Assembly (NCBI GenBank): GCA_018417955.1
Contig: JACTVC010000016.1
Coordinates: 930,001-994,000 of the forward strand
Direction of reading: 5' to 3'
Origin: Laccaria trichodermophora
Lineage: Eukaryota > Basidiomycota > Agaricomycetes > Agaricales > Hydnangiaceae
DNA: 64,000 nt
The notes under the pieces were generated by a model. That model saw nothing but the letters and a program-made list of their open reading frames with translations. It made no database searches and was not told the DNA's origin. Positions 42,318 to 53,850 of the stretch are shown here, piece after piece. The position numbers and the translations under genes are program-made. Position 1 is the first letter of the stretch; each line of letters begins with the position of its first letter.

Positions 42318-42673
42318 GGGGATGTGTAGTAGGGAATGTTAGTGTGTATAGTTCTAAGGAGTGTAGTAGGCAATGAAAAAGCAGGAAAAGAGCTAATAAA
42401 CTCTTTCTGCGTGTCGAACGAGGTGGTAGTAAGAAGAGAAAACGGCATGTGCCACACCACTCGTTCATGCAAAGACCCTATTCTAACGTTTCACTCGTTC
42501 CTCGCTTCACTAGCGAATCTCAACCTTTGCACAATAGGCAAACACGCCGTCAATATAAAAATTTTCCCATAAGTCTGTTTTAATTACATAAGAGGTGCAA
42601 AAATGATTAATTTGTCACACAATCTGTCAAAGGCTTCGCTTAGCTACCCGATCGTCCCTTGTTTAAGGTGACT

Positions 42674-43689
42674 GTTGCAGTACTTCATTCAATTGCCAGC
42701 TTCATCACGAGCGTGACTAAAACGAGCGTTGAACGTTGAAAAGCAGATCCTGGAGGAATACCGAATACATAAACGCACGACATTATTGAGATTTTAACAC
42801 CCTACCAACCAACCATCACCACAGCCATGAGCTCGTCGTCACCATCGCCCTTGGCGCTGCTCGTGCATTCGTCAGCCATTGCTAGAGGAATTAGTACGAT
42901 AACCGCAGAAATGCAGGCGTCTCACTCTTAAATCCGTGCTCAACGGCGGCATGTGGAATTCAAGCGTACGTTAGGCAGAAGAGGTATAAGTACGATGACC
43001 GAGAAGGTAAGCGTGGTAGTTGCTTATATCGTGAGGCATCATTGACACGGTTGCAGCAGTTTCCTGCCATGGCTCTCCCCTCGAAAGTTAGGACGATTAT
43101 GGCTACCCACCTGGCTCAATTCGTGCAACACATGACGACGCTCCTCCTCTGCGCCACAGACTACTTCACGTCACAGCAATGCATTCACGCACATAGAGAT
43201 GTTTGTCGTGAACAATGAGTTCGAACAGAGTCGTCTGACGGGGGAGTGAGGGTACGTGGTATGTCTTCTTTTCTGCAGTCGTCGTGATGCTGATGTCGTG
43301 TAGTCGATTCGTCCATCATTCAACAACATAGGACAAAGGTGCTGGCTGCTTCGCGTTTGTGCCCCAGCACGTTTGTACCATTTCATCCATAACTTTTTCA
43401 TCCACATCACACACCACAACCCCCTTCGATGTGGGAACAGTTCAAGGACACCAACCGCTCTTTCATCAGTGTCCCGTTCCCCTCTCCTTCCAGTCAGCAT
43501 CGTACTACATTCATGGACACAAGCATTCCGAACAAAAAGTTCTGACATTGCTACTCTGCACGCAACACCAAATTTCGGAATCCACTCTGCCCCAACTCAG
43601 CTGCGCTCCCACCGCACCTTCACCCACAACGCACTAGCGCACACCGCCTTCACCTGCAGCGGTACCACATCCTCACGACCTCAAAGCCA
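42674..43689. other. CpG-rich spacer, no supported gene
   Basis: Several short frames occur but none shows a domain or convincing splice structure. Confidence 0.35.
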
Positions 43690-44371
43690 GAGCCAACCAA
43701 GTCCTCGCAGATTTCAAGAGCTCGATCATCAGCTGGAAAGGAATATGCACTCCAAACTCGGCGTAACCTCCCCCTCGTGGTGTCGACGAAGGGAAACCAG
43801 TGTGCGCGCCATTATAACACCCCTCGCGCCCGTCCTGCGATCATGCCCGCCCAACATCCGCCGAGTGACAACGGCACGCCTAACACTGTCAGCTCAGCGT
43901 TTTCTGACTTATGCGAAAGGCTTTTGTTGATGAACCGCGTCTGGAAACAACACTGAGGGATAAAAGGCCTCCGAGACACACTCCAGTCCACCAAAGCGTC
44001 GAAATGCTCCAAAGCATTCGATCGCCTGTTGCTCTCTCCAACCAAGATGCAACGACAGATCGATGAGCTCATCGCGGAAGGAGAGAAAATGAAGTGGTCG
44101 AGGGTGGCTGCTAATACGTGGGCAGCGGAACAGATGGCGTCGGACGTTCGGAAGGAGAGGCTTTTAAAGTTGCTGAAGGATCTCTTAGAGGAGCAAGAGG
44201 GTTGTTGGAAAGATGAAGGAGGCGTATGAGCATGACATCTTGGAGTCGACGGGGGAATGGAGCGGCGAGTACGGAAAGCTCGTGAGGGGGGTGGAGAGGC
44301 TCAAGTTGGTTAGGGAGGCGAGTCTTGTTGGGCAGGACCTTTCGGATGACCTGGAGAGGAGGCTGCGTTGA
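43690..44371 (+). pseudogene. Fragment encoding an alpha-helical hypothetical protein
   Basis: Coding-like pieces appear in order: LKARANQVLADFKSSIISWK near 43680-43740, then LRDTLQSTKASKCSKAF joined to QRQIDELIAEGEKMKWSRVA (about 43965-44200), then, after a one-base frame change near 44203, VGKMKEAYEHDILESTGEW to LERRLR and a TGA at 44371. The protein would be charged and helical, probably a coiled coil. I recognise no family. The shift and missing ends point to a decayed or mis-split gene. Confidence 0.4.
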
Positions 44372-45329
44372 GCAGGAGGAAAGTTGATGGTGGTCGGGCT
44401 GCAGGTTGAGAGTGACAAGGTGTCATGTCGACTTGTGTCGACCTCAATGACATCACCACCCTCTAGGGCCAAGGCACGGATTAGCCGACCAAAGAGGTTC
44501 GTTGGCATTGAAGGGTCCTACTTCTAGCCTCTCTCTCCCTTTTCGCCTATCTGAAAACTCGATACAGGCCCATACGTTGGCCTCTCTTTCAATCCCCTAT
44601 TCTTCGGCCACGCCGAGTCCACCTTGAGCGAGGCCAACGAAAAGAGGACGATGTCATGATAGCATGTACCCACCCCGATCATACCATCTTTTGATGGTTG
44701 TGCGGAGGGGTGTTTATAGCAGTGGATTCGCGAATAGATGACTTACGGAGGAGGTGTGAGTGGATGTTTGTTGAGGGGTGTGATGGAGCAGAACTCGTCA
44801 TCAGCCGAAGTACGAGCGCGGAGTGCTGAGGGGAGGAGGTGCTGAGGGTTGAACAACGTTGAGATTTTGGGAGGAGGTACTGGTGCTGGTGAGACTCACA
44901 AGCACCGCGCATATAATGTCCCAGAAGTTCATTCGTTCTTTTATCACAGTAAACCCCATTGAATCGAGTTCAAGCATACGTTACAGTCCGCTTGTATGCG
45001 CATCATTACGACTACTTCACAGCGCTAGTGGCGGAGATTTCTACCTCGAAACAACATATCACCATCCCCAAGAATCCACCAACATGCGCACCGTTCGATC
45101 GGCCATTTTCCTCCACCGCAAACTTCTGGCTTCCCCCATGCAACCGGGCCACCAGGTCTCTTTGGCCACTCAGATTCTCCACTCCCAGAAGACACCCTCC
45201 CCAGGCAGTAGAGAATATCACGCCTCAGCCACTCAATCCTCCCTCGGTCGACGACACAACCCAAATACATGACGCGCAACGGCTCAGCCTCTTGGAATTC
45301 AGCATCCAATCCCACCCTTTTTTTTCCTA
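44372..45329. other. No supported gene
   Basis: CpG-rich DNA with short frames in several phases and no consistent gene model. Confidence 0.3.
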
Positions 45330-46420
45330 GTCAACATCGGCTCTTCGTCCTTCATTGCGCCTGCACCCTGCCTCTCCACACAACCCCATAACCGCGTTGA
45401 CCACGCTACACCGGTTCAACGTGCGCAAATTCAACACGATCATGCCCACCCGCTAGTCTCTCCCTCGAGCGTTCAACACGTCCCTTGAGACACGGATCTT
45501 CTATCTTGGGATAAACGTCGACTCCTGGATCTACGATGCCTTGGTATGCCGTGAGGGGGAAGGAGAAGATGACGATGAGTGTGCCGTATGCATTTGAGCT
45601 GTGTATCGTGGTGTCAGGATCATGGTGACGATATACTAGCAGGCGAGGCTGCTCGTACCTGGTAGGTTTCAAAATCTGACGAAGGGTGAAAAAGCCATGT
45701 CACGGCAAAGAGAGTGGTGTGCATGAGCATCACGGAGAGGGTCTAGGCTGTCGAGAGGTTGATCTGAGGGGAGGAAGGGGGGCTGGATGGGGTACGCAGT
45801 TCTGCCAGACAACTAGTGAATATTTCAATCCTCAGCGCTCCTCAGCTTGTATTCAGTCGGGGTGACTTCTTGAAAGGTCGCGAGAGTAATAAATGAATTC
45901 AGGTGTAGTGAAGATGGCAATGTTATCGACAACGTCGTGGTGGCTGAAATCGAGAGTTTTGCTGTAGTGGAGAGTATGTGTAAGCTTCGTCTTCGTATAT
46001 CCACCTCAACAGCGAAATTAACAACTTTCAGACGAGAACGTCGAAAGAACCGACGCCGCATGCTGCCGACTCCACCGTTGGTCGTTCTGTCGCTCTTTTC
46101 GTCCGTCTATCCACCACCGCTCTATCAACTCCGGCGTCGGTTACTCGAGCATGCCTCACGACGGTCTTCCGGCCAATGGCACCACTGCCCCATCACGCCC
46201 AGCTCAACAAACGCCGCAGACACTTTGCTCCTCGATCGCATACCTCGCGTTTCAAATTCACGGAATGCACCTGCCCTGTCAGAGTGGACTTGCCCAACTT
46301 CTACTCGTTCGTCCTCGCCATTCCTCCTCAAAATCATGAGAGCGGTGTTGGCGATGCAGAGCCAGTGCAAATGATTTGAGTTCAACGTCATCGAGGGTCG
46401 TTGCTGAGGCGATGTCAGCT
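45330..46420. repeat. Partial tandem duplication, copy A
   Basis: Segments at 45331-45465, 45551-45672, 45937-46290 and 46340-46420 align in order with 47568-47700, 47776-47895, 48440-48800 and 48845-48930. Divergence is substantial, with indels. Shared landmarks are tatgccgtatgcattygagct and the paired ORF words SFAVVES. The right end overlaps the 3' end of the gene at 46279-47220. Confidence 0.65.
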
Positions 46421-47220
46421 GGAAAATCCAACAGACACGCTTTCAATGGATAAACGTTAAGGGCTTGCAAGATGTGAGGGTGAGTACAGCCGTGGGAGTT
46501 GATCCATTGAGGGAAGAGGTTGCCTGTAGTGAGGTCGATGGCCCACTGCAATAAAATAAAGGGATGTAAAGGGGTTTGCGTACAACATCGGACACTGCTG
46601 CTCTAACCAAAGTCATCACGTTGGTGTAGGCATTGGAGATGTTAGCTGGGACAGCGCCAGCGACCGCTGTGATGAATCGAGATGAGATACAATGTGCAAG
46701 CTATCAGTGCCAAAGTAGACGTACATCCTGGTTGGGCAATTCCCGTGAGATAAAGGAAACTATATTTTGTGAGCATCGACTCTGATTAAGACGCGACGAC
46801 GAAGGACATACTTGTCAGAGTCCTTGAACCAATATCAACGCTCGTGTCATTAGCGCCCTGCACCAATCCAAGGAGAGGGAAACCGATCTCATCCGAGTCC
46901 TACAAAAAAGTCAAATCCATATCAGCATCCACTTGAAACAGGAAAGACGGTAAAGGCTACCGTGATCCGGACTTGTGAAGCTGAGATCGAGGATTCCTGG
47001 ATGGGGAAAGTAACAGTGGTGGCGTTCTCGATGGCCAGCTCATACTGGAACTGGGCTTTGCTGAGACAATTCTTGGAAATATAACCAAGATGGTATCCTG
47101 TCCCGTTTTTGACCTCGATAACTCCGCGTTTGCTTTCGTCGCTTCGCTGTGCGATGAGGCAGGTGAGGAATTGTCTGGCGCCAAGGTTCAACGCAATAAC
47201 CTGCGATCCATATAAAAGTA
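46279..47220 (-). CDS. Putative secreted/extracellular protein of unknown function
   Basis: Minus-strand exons read VIALNLGARQFLTCLIAQ at 47220-46961, then DSDEIGFPLLGLVQGANDTS (46899 down), YLTGIAQPG, AGAVPANISNAYTNV, and a last exon WAIDLTTGNLFPQWINSHG ending near 46279. Introns 46900-46960 and others have GT-AG ends. The order of motifs recalls a family of uncharacterised agaricomycete proteins with a closing W-x-x-D/N-x-x-T-G-x-L-x-P-Q-W motif; this is from memory and unverified. The junction between the second and third exon (about 46750-46820) does not keep frame with any simple splice, so the copy may be a pseudogene. The 5' end is uncertain. Confidence 0.4.
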
Positions 47221-47567
47221 AACACGTGTTTCCTCCACCACGCCGCGGAAAAATTGAAAATGACGCTGTTTCGTCTGCAGAGAAGCATGACTGAAAAGCC
47301 GTGAAAGAAAGTAGAGCACTTTCTGGACCCCCTCTTATGCGAAGCCCTCAAGTCTCTCGTTTTCGTCGTTTGTCGCTTCCCGATAGCTGGAAGACCTGCT
47401 GTCCGGATCCACTGTTGATGCTGCGATAGTCTTCAGATTCTATGTCGCCAATTTTTCATTACTGGGGCGTACACAAAGGATGCGCCGCTGAGCCTCCGCA
47501 GCTCTGATAGGAGACGCTGAGAGGGTCTTGATACGAGGCATGCTGTCAGAATCCCAACGACCCTTCC

Positions 47568-48930
47568 TCGTCAACATCGGCTGCTCATCCTCCACTGCGC
47601 CTGCGACCTCCCTCTCCACACGACCCCCCAAACCGCCTTGACCACCGAACACTGGCTCAACGCGCACAAATTCAACACGATCATCTCCACCCGTTAGTCT
47701 TTCGGTCCCTTGCGACAGCGGATCTTCGATCTGAGGATAAACGTCGACTCTTCGGATTCACGATGCCTTGGTATACGGTGAAAGAGTAGCGGAAGATGAC
47801 GATCAGTATGCCGTATGCATTCGAGCTGCGTATCGTGGTGTTAGCTTCCTGGTGACGATATACTAGATGAGGCGGCTCATACCTGATATCTGAAGGGAGG
47901 TGGAAAGCCATGCCAGGGCAAAGAGGGTGGTGTGCATTAGCGTCACGGAGATGGTCTAGGCCTTTTGAGGGGAGCAAGTCGGCTGGATGGGGTACGTAGT
48001 TTTGCCAGACAACTCGCGAATCCTTAGCTTGGATTCGGGTACTACGTAGTCTGACCTGATTGGGAAAAGAGGAGGTCGGGACTATGACAAAAGGAGCGAT
48101 TATGATCGTTGAATGTTACCCACCTTCAAATTGAGATTCGTGCCTTCATTATTTCAGAGAAGTAAATGTAACGGCGAAGTACTTCTTCGAAGTTGTGGTG
48201 GGACTAAGAGCAGTGTGTCGGGCAGGATAGTAACGGGGTCCTTTAAGCTTGTATGGAGCGAGAAGGTTTTGGAAAAGCCTAGTAGAGTGCCACTAGATGT
48301 GTGCTGTAAGTGTTGTTGAGTCAGTCAAGTGAACGACAAGGAACGAAGTCAGAGCCTGACGCACCTTGACTTCAGAAAACGTTCTCTTTTTTGAAAGATC
48401 GCGAAAGCAGTAGCAGACGAGTGTAGGAGTAGTGAAGATGGCGTGTCGTGGTTGAAATGAAGAGTTTTGCTGTGGTCGAGAGTATATGTAAGCGTCGTCT
48501 TCGTATATCCACCTCAGCAGTGGAATTAAGACCAGAACGTTCGGCAGGATCAACGCGTCACGCTGTCGAATCCATCGTCGGCCGTTCTCTCGCTCTTTTC
48601 GTCCATCTATCCACCACCTCTCCACCCACTCCGGTGTTGCATACTCGAGCATGCTTCAGGACGGTCTTCTAGCCTATGGCACCATTGCCCCATCACGCCC
48701 AGTTCAACAAACTCCGCAAACACTTCGCTCCTCGATCGCTAACCTCGCGTTTCAAAACTATTTCCAGCCGGAATTGCAGCCTCACTCCACGGAATGCACC
48801 TGCCATGTCACATTGGACTCGTCCTCGGCATTCCTGGATAATCTGAGGGCGGTGTTGACGCTACAGAGGCGGTGGAAAAATGGTTTGAGATCAATGTCAC
48901 AGAGGGTCGTTGCTGATGCGGTGTCAGCTG
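47568..48930. repeat. Partial tandem duplication, copy B
   Basis: Second copy of 45330-46420. It includes a piece of the last exon of the 46.3-47.2 kb gene (ADTASATTLCDIDLK against ADIASATTLDDVELK) but not the rest of that gene, so the duplication cut the gene. Confidence 0.65.
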
Positions 48931-49784
48931 AGGAGTTCATTATCCACTCTTTCAACCAACGTCGATGGCGAGACCCCCTTTGGAAGACGGTAACTTGCGG
49001 GGACCGTTAAGAGGCGTCAGTCAAAACCTCGAATGTTGTGGAAGCTGATTGGCAGGGAAAGGGGGGAAGCGAGTGGGGTTGTTCGGCCGCTGCAACTCGA
49101 CGTTCACTGTCTTTGTCCCTCTCAACCGGAGAAAGTCTGGTCCGCGCTATCGGATCGTTGATGGCGGGGACCTCAACCCGACATGATTCATCAAAACGAA
49201 GAAGCCGTGCGTCCGTGTCGTTTGAAAGGCACTCCCAATCATCGACATCAATCGGGAGGACGGTGGGAAGGACCAAAAGCGTAGTTGGTGGAGGGGGAGT
49301 TGTGGAATGGGAATGTTGTTAAGTTTGAAGGAAATGCGAAGGTCGGCTGTTGTTGGTCGTTGGCTTCATTGATAAGGAGTGGGCGAATGTGGCTGCTCAG
49401 TCACTTTTTGCGACACCGAGTGGGTGAGGGTATACGCTGGGATAGCCGGCTGGGTAAATAATCCTTAGCTACCGGCGGTTTGGAATAGAATATACTATGA
49501 GCTCACATTGGATTTTCTCCAACAGGCAAACCGATGTAAGCACGGTCAATTGTAGGGACTTGACGAATCAAACATATTGGCACTCGAACCGACTCGCTAA
49601 GCCATCGCGCAGCAACTCCGAATTTGCAGCTATCAAGATGGATGTTCAGAGAGGGGCGAACTCGATGATCCGGGCACTCACTTTGAGAGATTGTGTTGTT
49701 AAGACGAAAAAAGAGACGCGTAGATTGCGTGCTGTTTTCTGGTTTCAGGTCCTGAGGCTTGGCACCGCGCAACCAAATCTGCCA
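48931..49784. other. No supported gene
   Basis: Frames of 80-100 codons exist on both strands but none has a recognisable domain. Confidence 0.3.
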
Positions 49785-50085
49785 TGACTACTACGAGAAA
49801 GAAGGTCAGCCAGGCCCACGTTCGTAGAGTCCACTTGTAAGCACGGCCTATACATCAGTCCAATAGGCGCGTTCGGCGCCAACACCGGACTTCATTCCCT
49901 CGTCGTGAGACCCGCAGGTGCCATACAGGACCAACACAATGGAAAGCCGAGCCCACTCACCAAAGACAGTAAAACACCGAGGAATGAGAAAGACGAAGGC
50001 GAGGGCTTGGAGAAGACTGGAGTCAAGAGTCGGAAAAGCCCGGGCACGTTCATGTTTGTAAAAATAGACACAGGCACGCCTTCAC
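49785..50085. repeat. CpG-intact copy of the 13.7-kb repeat
   Basis: Same orientation as 13655-13950. This copy keeps CpG sites lost in the other. It ends about 80 bp before the start codon of the NB-ARC/TPR gene. Confidence 0.7.
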
Positions 50086-50165
50086 CTCGTGGCTGGGGGC
50101 CTGGGTTTGGGTGCTGTCCTTTCTTTCCCTTCCTCATCCTGAACGTCCATCTTCGATATCTCAAC

Positions 50166-52754
50166 ATGAGCGGAGTGAGCTTCTTTGCGGACGCTCACCA
50201 CTTCGTCGCCAACAACGGCACATTCATTGAAGCTAAGACTGTGAGTGTAATGTTCGCTAAAAGTATCTGTCAAGCAAGTTGACGGCGTTGGATCTGTTGC
50301 AGGTCAATATCCACTGCAGTAAGGCGACGGGGTCCATTCCCCTCATGCCAAACCCAAGCACTCGGTCCACAGGGCGTACAGAAGTCATTGCGAAACTCAA
50401 GGCACATTTCTTTACCAACTCAAATGATGTAGTTCAGAAGAAAAAGGTCTTCTTGTTATATGGAATGGGGGGTATTGGAAAGACTCAGATTGGCTTAAAG
50501 TTTGTTGAGGAAATGTCTGACAGGTGAGTACCTATTGAACACCAGTCTGACCCTACTTGAAAATTGAACTGTCCCCAGCTTCTCTCATGTTTTCTGGGTT
50601 GATGCATCCTCCTCTGGTACCATCATGCAGGCACTGAAGGGTATTGGTCAGGCTTGTGGATTGGATGGCTCACCTGACTCTGCTCTTGGGTGGATTGGCT
50701 CACTGAAAGGAAATTACATCCTGATCTTTGATAATGCTGATGTTCTGTCACCTGCTGCACTGGAGGTGTATTTCCCACCTGGAATGAGGGGAAACATTCT
50801 GATAACTAGTCGTAACTCTACCATGATGACTCTGACTTCACCTCAGAATTCTCTTGAAGTGACTGAAATGGAAGAGAGAGATGCTATTGAACTACTTCTG
50901 AAAGCTAGTTGCTTGGAATCATCCACATCAGATCATCAAATCCAAGCCTCTAAGATTGTAACAGAGCTCTTCTGCTTTCCTCTTGCTATTGACCAAGCTG
51001 GTGCTTATATTGCTTCTGGGGCTACCACTATTGGAGACTACCTAGCAAAATATTCCAAGCACCAAAAAACATTATTATCACATTCTGAATTTATTGGAGC
51101 TTCTAAGTATAATAAAACTGTCTATGAAACTTGGGAGCTATCATACAAAGAAATTCAAGAAAGGGCTAAATCTGATGATTCTTATAAGGCCACTGCAGCC
51201 AATAGTGCAATGCTACTTCTAGAATTACTTCCTTTCTTCCATCATGAGGAAATATCTGAGGAAATCTTTTCATATGCTGCCCTTCAAGAAAATGATGAAA
51301 CTCATATCCCAGATTTACCTCTTGCCAGTTCACTGCTGGACCGAAGATTACTTCCTCTTTGTGAGACAGGTACTTGGGATAATTTCATTTTTAGAGAGGG
51401 AATTCGGACATTGCTGTCCTTCTCTTTAATCAAGAGGGGATTATCTGATAATGTGTATGCAATGCATCCACTAGTTCATACCTGGGGCAGGGACAGATTG
51501 ACTCTGAGTCAGAGGAAAAAATGTTGCTCAATGGTGTATGTTACATTGTCTTGTTCACTAAGATGGGATGCAGACCAGCCATATGGATTCCAGAGGACCT
51601 TGGTAACACATGTGAGGGCAAATATGGAGTATTCCAAATCAAAAGGCAATCAGAATATTATCAGTTACATGGATGATGCTTATGCAAACTTTGGGAGGCT
51701 GTTGGGGGAACAAGGATATTCAAAAGAAGCAGAACCCTTGGAGATTAAAGTTCTGGATGAAAGGAACAAAATTCTTGGAGTGGAACACCCAGATACAGTC
51801 AGAGCCATGGCACATCTAGCAGTCTCATATTCAAACCTGGGAAAATACACAGAGGCAGAGATACTGGAGATCCAAGTTCTGGATGCAGAGAAGAGAATTC
51901 TTGGAGTGGAACACCCAGACACAATCACAGCCATGGCAAATCTAGCAGGAACATATCGTAGCCTGGGAAAATACACAGAGGCAGAGACACTGAAGATCCA
52001 AGTTCTGGATGCAAGGAAGAGAATTCTTGGAGTGGAACACCCAGACACAATCTTTGCCATGGCCAGTCTAGCATGTTCATATGCAAACCTGGGCAAATAC
52101 ACAGAGGCAGAGACACTGGAGATCCAAGTTCTGGATGCAAGGAAGAGAATTCTTGGAGTGGACCATCCAGAGACAATCAGGGCCATGGCAAATCTAGCAT
52201 GTTCATATAGAAACTTGGGAAAATCCACAGAGGCAGAGACACTGGGGATCCAAGTTCTGGATGCAATGAAGAGAATTCTTGGAGTGGAACACCCACACAC
52301 AATCACAGCCATTGCAAATCTAGCATGTTCATATGGAAAACTGGGAAAATACACAGAGGCAGAGACACTGAAGATCCAAGTTCTGGATGCAAGGAAGAGA
52401 ATTCTTGGAGTGGAACATCCAGACACAATCAGAGCCATGGATAATCTAGCAGTAACATATTATAACCTGGGAAAATACAAAGATGCAGAGACACTAGAGG
52501 TCCAAGTTCTGGATGCAAGAAAGAGAATTCTTGGACCACAACACCCCCATACCATTCTAGCCAAGGAAAACTTAGCTGCCACCCTTAGAAGTCTGGGAAA
52601 GTACAAAGAGGCAGAGAGGCTAGTCATTCAAGCTCAGGAAATTGAGAGCAGAGTTATTGGAGCAACATCCCACCATGCAAATGCCTCTATGGCTAATGTC
52701 CAGGAAACTGAGGAGACTTTAACAATGAATTTTGACAAAAAAGGTGTGTACTGA
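50166..52754 (+). CDS. NB-ARC/TPR NOD-like receptor
   Basis: Fungal proteins of this build are intracellular STAND ATPases thought to act in non-self recognition and programmed cell death. Exons 50166-50240, 50303-50523 and 50579-52754 (GT-AG introns of 62 and 55 bp) give 823 residues with no break. Residues 1-25 form a short N-terminal segment (FVANNGTFIEA) of a type common before agaricomycete NTPase domains. The P-loop GMGGIGKT is at 79-86, Walker B YILIFDNAD at about 145-153, then NILITSRN and a GLPL-like FPLAIDQAGAY. Residues about 470-790 hold seven 42-residue TPR units plus a partial one (LGKYTEAETLEIQVLDARKR). Exons 1-2 are CpG-rich and exon 3 is almost CpG-free. Confidence 0.88.
51720..52650 (+). 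repeat. 126-bp coding repeats (TPR units) of the NLR gene
   Basis: Units with the core gagaattcttggagtggaac recur every 126 bp from about 51770 to 52540. Inner units are close to identical at DNA level while the outer two are more diverged. This suggests recent unit expansion or homogenisation. Confidence 0.8.
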
Positions 52755-52867
52755 GATTCATTATTCTCTGAGACTAACTCTCATATTTATCTGATTAGTG
52801 TCTTCTTTGTCCAATTTTCTAAAGAAAACTTCAAAAATCATGTCTAAAATAGCACATTCATTTCATA

Positions 52868-53850
52868 AGGAGAAGTCCCTCAATGCTGACTTAGGAGGAA
52901 CTACCTCTTAACTCCCCCACCACAATGATTCCATGCTTCTTAGTATTATTCTATGTTGTACCAATGTCTTGATATGCTGTTCAGTATGTTGAATAGAATA
53001 TTTTTGTGTGACTGTTTTGATTGATATTTCAAGTATCTTAAAGCTGTTTCATACTTTTCCTTTCTCACATGTCATATATCTCTGTGCTTGCATTGAATCA
53101 TTTCTCAAACCTTCAGTTGAGCCCCAATTACCCTCCAATGCACTCACTGCAAGCTGTGATGAGGATGACAATGTCATAAAGGCAGGATTTGCCATCACCA
53201 TAGCAAAAGCTCAAGGGGATGTCACCTCACTTTATGTGATATAGGATTGGAAGAGAATGCCCAGAGGCCATAGTCAAACAGTGGTATATAGCTAGATTTG
53301 GATATCTTACATAATATATTGATTTTTTGTCTTGAACCACCATCTTGTCAGCAGTCTTGCCATCCTCTTGCCCTACATGTAGTGCTTTGTATATCTGTAC
53401 TTCCTATAGTATGCATAATCATGTTGGGCCAGCTGAGTATCTTGTAACTACTCATTGCTCACTCATGGGTGTTGATCCCAGATCCACCCATTCTTGCCTT
53501 CTCCTTCCCTCTTGGCTTCAGCTATGCAAGAAGTTCAGAGTGAATGCTTCACACTTTATTTTCAAGATTGGAACAAACTCTCACTCTTCTGCAAACATGG
53601 CACAAATAATAGGACATTATATTGGACCAAACACTCCACTCTTCTACAAACATGGTCCAAACACCCTACCCCCACCACTGTGAGGAGTCAGCCAAAGGCT
53701 GGGCAACGAGCAGCAGCCTCTTGACAAGCTATAATGTATATTCAATCCATGAAGTAACAAAAAAATAATTTCAATTAGTGTTTTGTAAGTTTGTTGGGTG
53801 ATGCCATGGGTGTACTAAGAACCCTTACTAACATATTTGAAATACAGAAG
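52868..53850. repeat. Dispersed block, copy 1 (with 316-bp insertion)
   Basis: It starts ccctcaatgctgacttagg and ends near ggtgtactaagaacccttac. It aligns with 58749-60230, which has a different insertion (59271-60077). Both copies keep a frame reading QLPSNALTxSCDEDDN, then ITIAKAQGxVTSLY. It directly follows the NLR gene, so it may include that gene's 3' flank. Confidence 0.7.
53236..53551. mobile_element. GTGATAYAGG-ended insertion, intact copy
   Basis: The 316-bp insertion has perfect 8-bp duplications cactttat (53228-53235 and 53552-53559). The paralogous block has the empty site near 59110. It contains a paralogous empty site for the hAT MITE at 18045 (cttgccct) and for the MITE at 19147 (tca). 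Confidence 0.75.

Larger units (their letters stand above)
36612..42529 (-). mobile_element. Ngaro-like tyrosine-recombinase retrotransposon
   Basis: The minus-strand order is A1 (42529-42374), gag, RT-RNase H, tyrosine recombinase, B1 (37295-37079), A2 (37083-36928), B2 (36833-36612). The A copies are 156 bp each and the B copies about 220 bp, all direct. This A1-ORFs-B1-A2-B2 arrangement is the split-direct-repeat structure that defines Ngaro/PAT-type elements in the DIRS order. They integrate through the recombinase rather than an integrase and leave no target duplication. About 94 bp separate A2 from B2. The gag and RT frames carry small shifts and a MITE breaks the element, so this copy is probably dead. 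Confidence 0.85.
35822..42670. mobile_element. TIR element (CACCTTAAAC ends) hosting a Ngaro retrotransposon
   Basis: About 100 bp at 35822-35925 are repeated inverted at 42567-42670, starting CACCTTAAACAAGGGACG. The 3-bp sequence act lies outside each end (35819-35821 and 42671-42673), as a target duplication. Most of the interior is the Ngaro-like element (36612-42529). Without it a non-autonomous transposon of about 0.9 kb remains. CAC ends and a 3-bp duplication suggest a CACTA- or Harbinger-type element. No transposase is seen. Confidence 0.6.

Noticed and set aside
51720..52650. Regular 126-bp spacing suggesting a CRISPR or satellite array
   Set aside because: The units are coding TPR repeats inside an intact gene; there are no unique spacers.
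53100..53240. AGFAITIAKAQG resembles motif VI of PIF1/Helitron helicases
   Set aside because: Only about 12 residues fit, no other helicase motif or Helitron end is present, and the frame is short.
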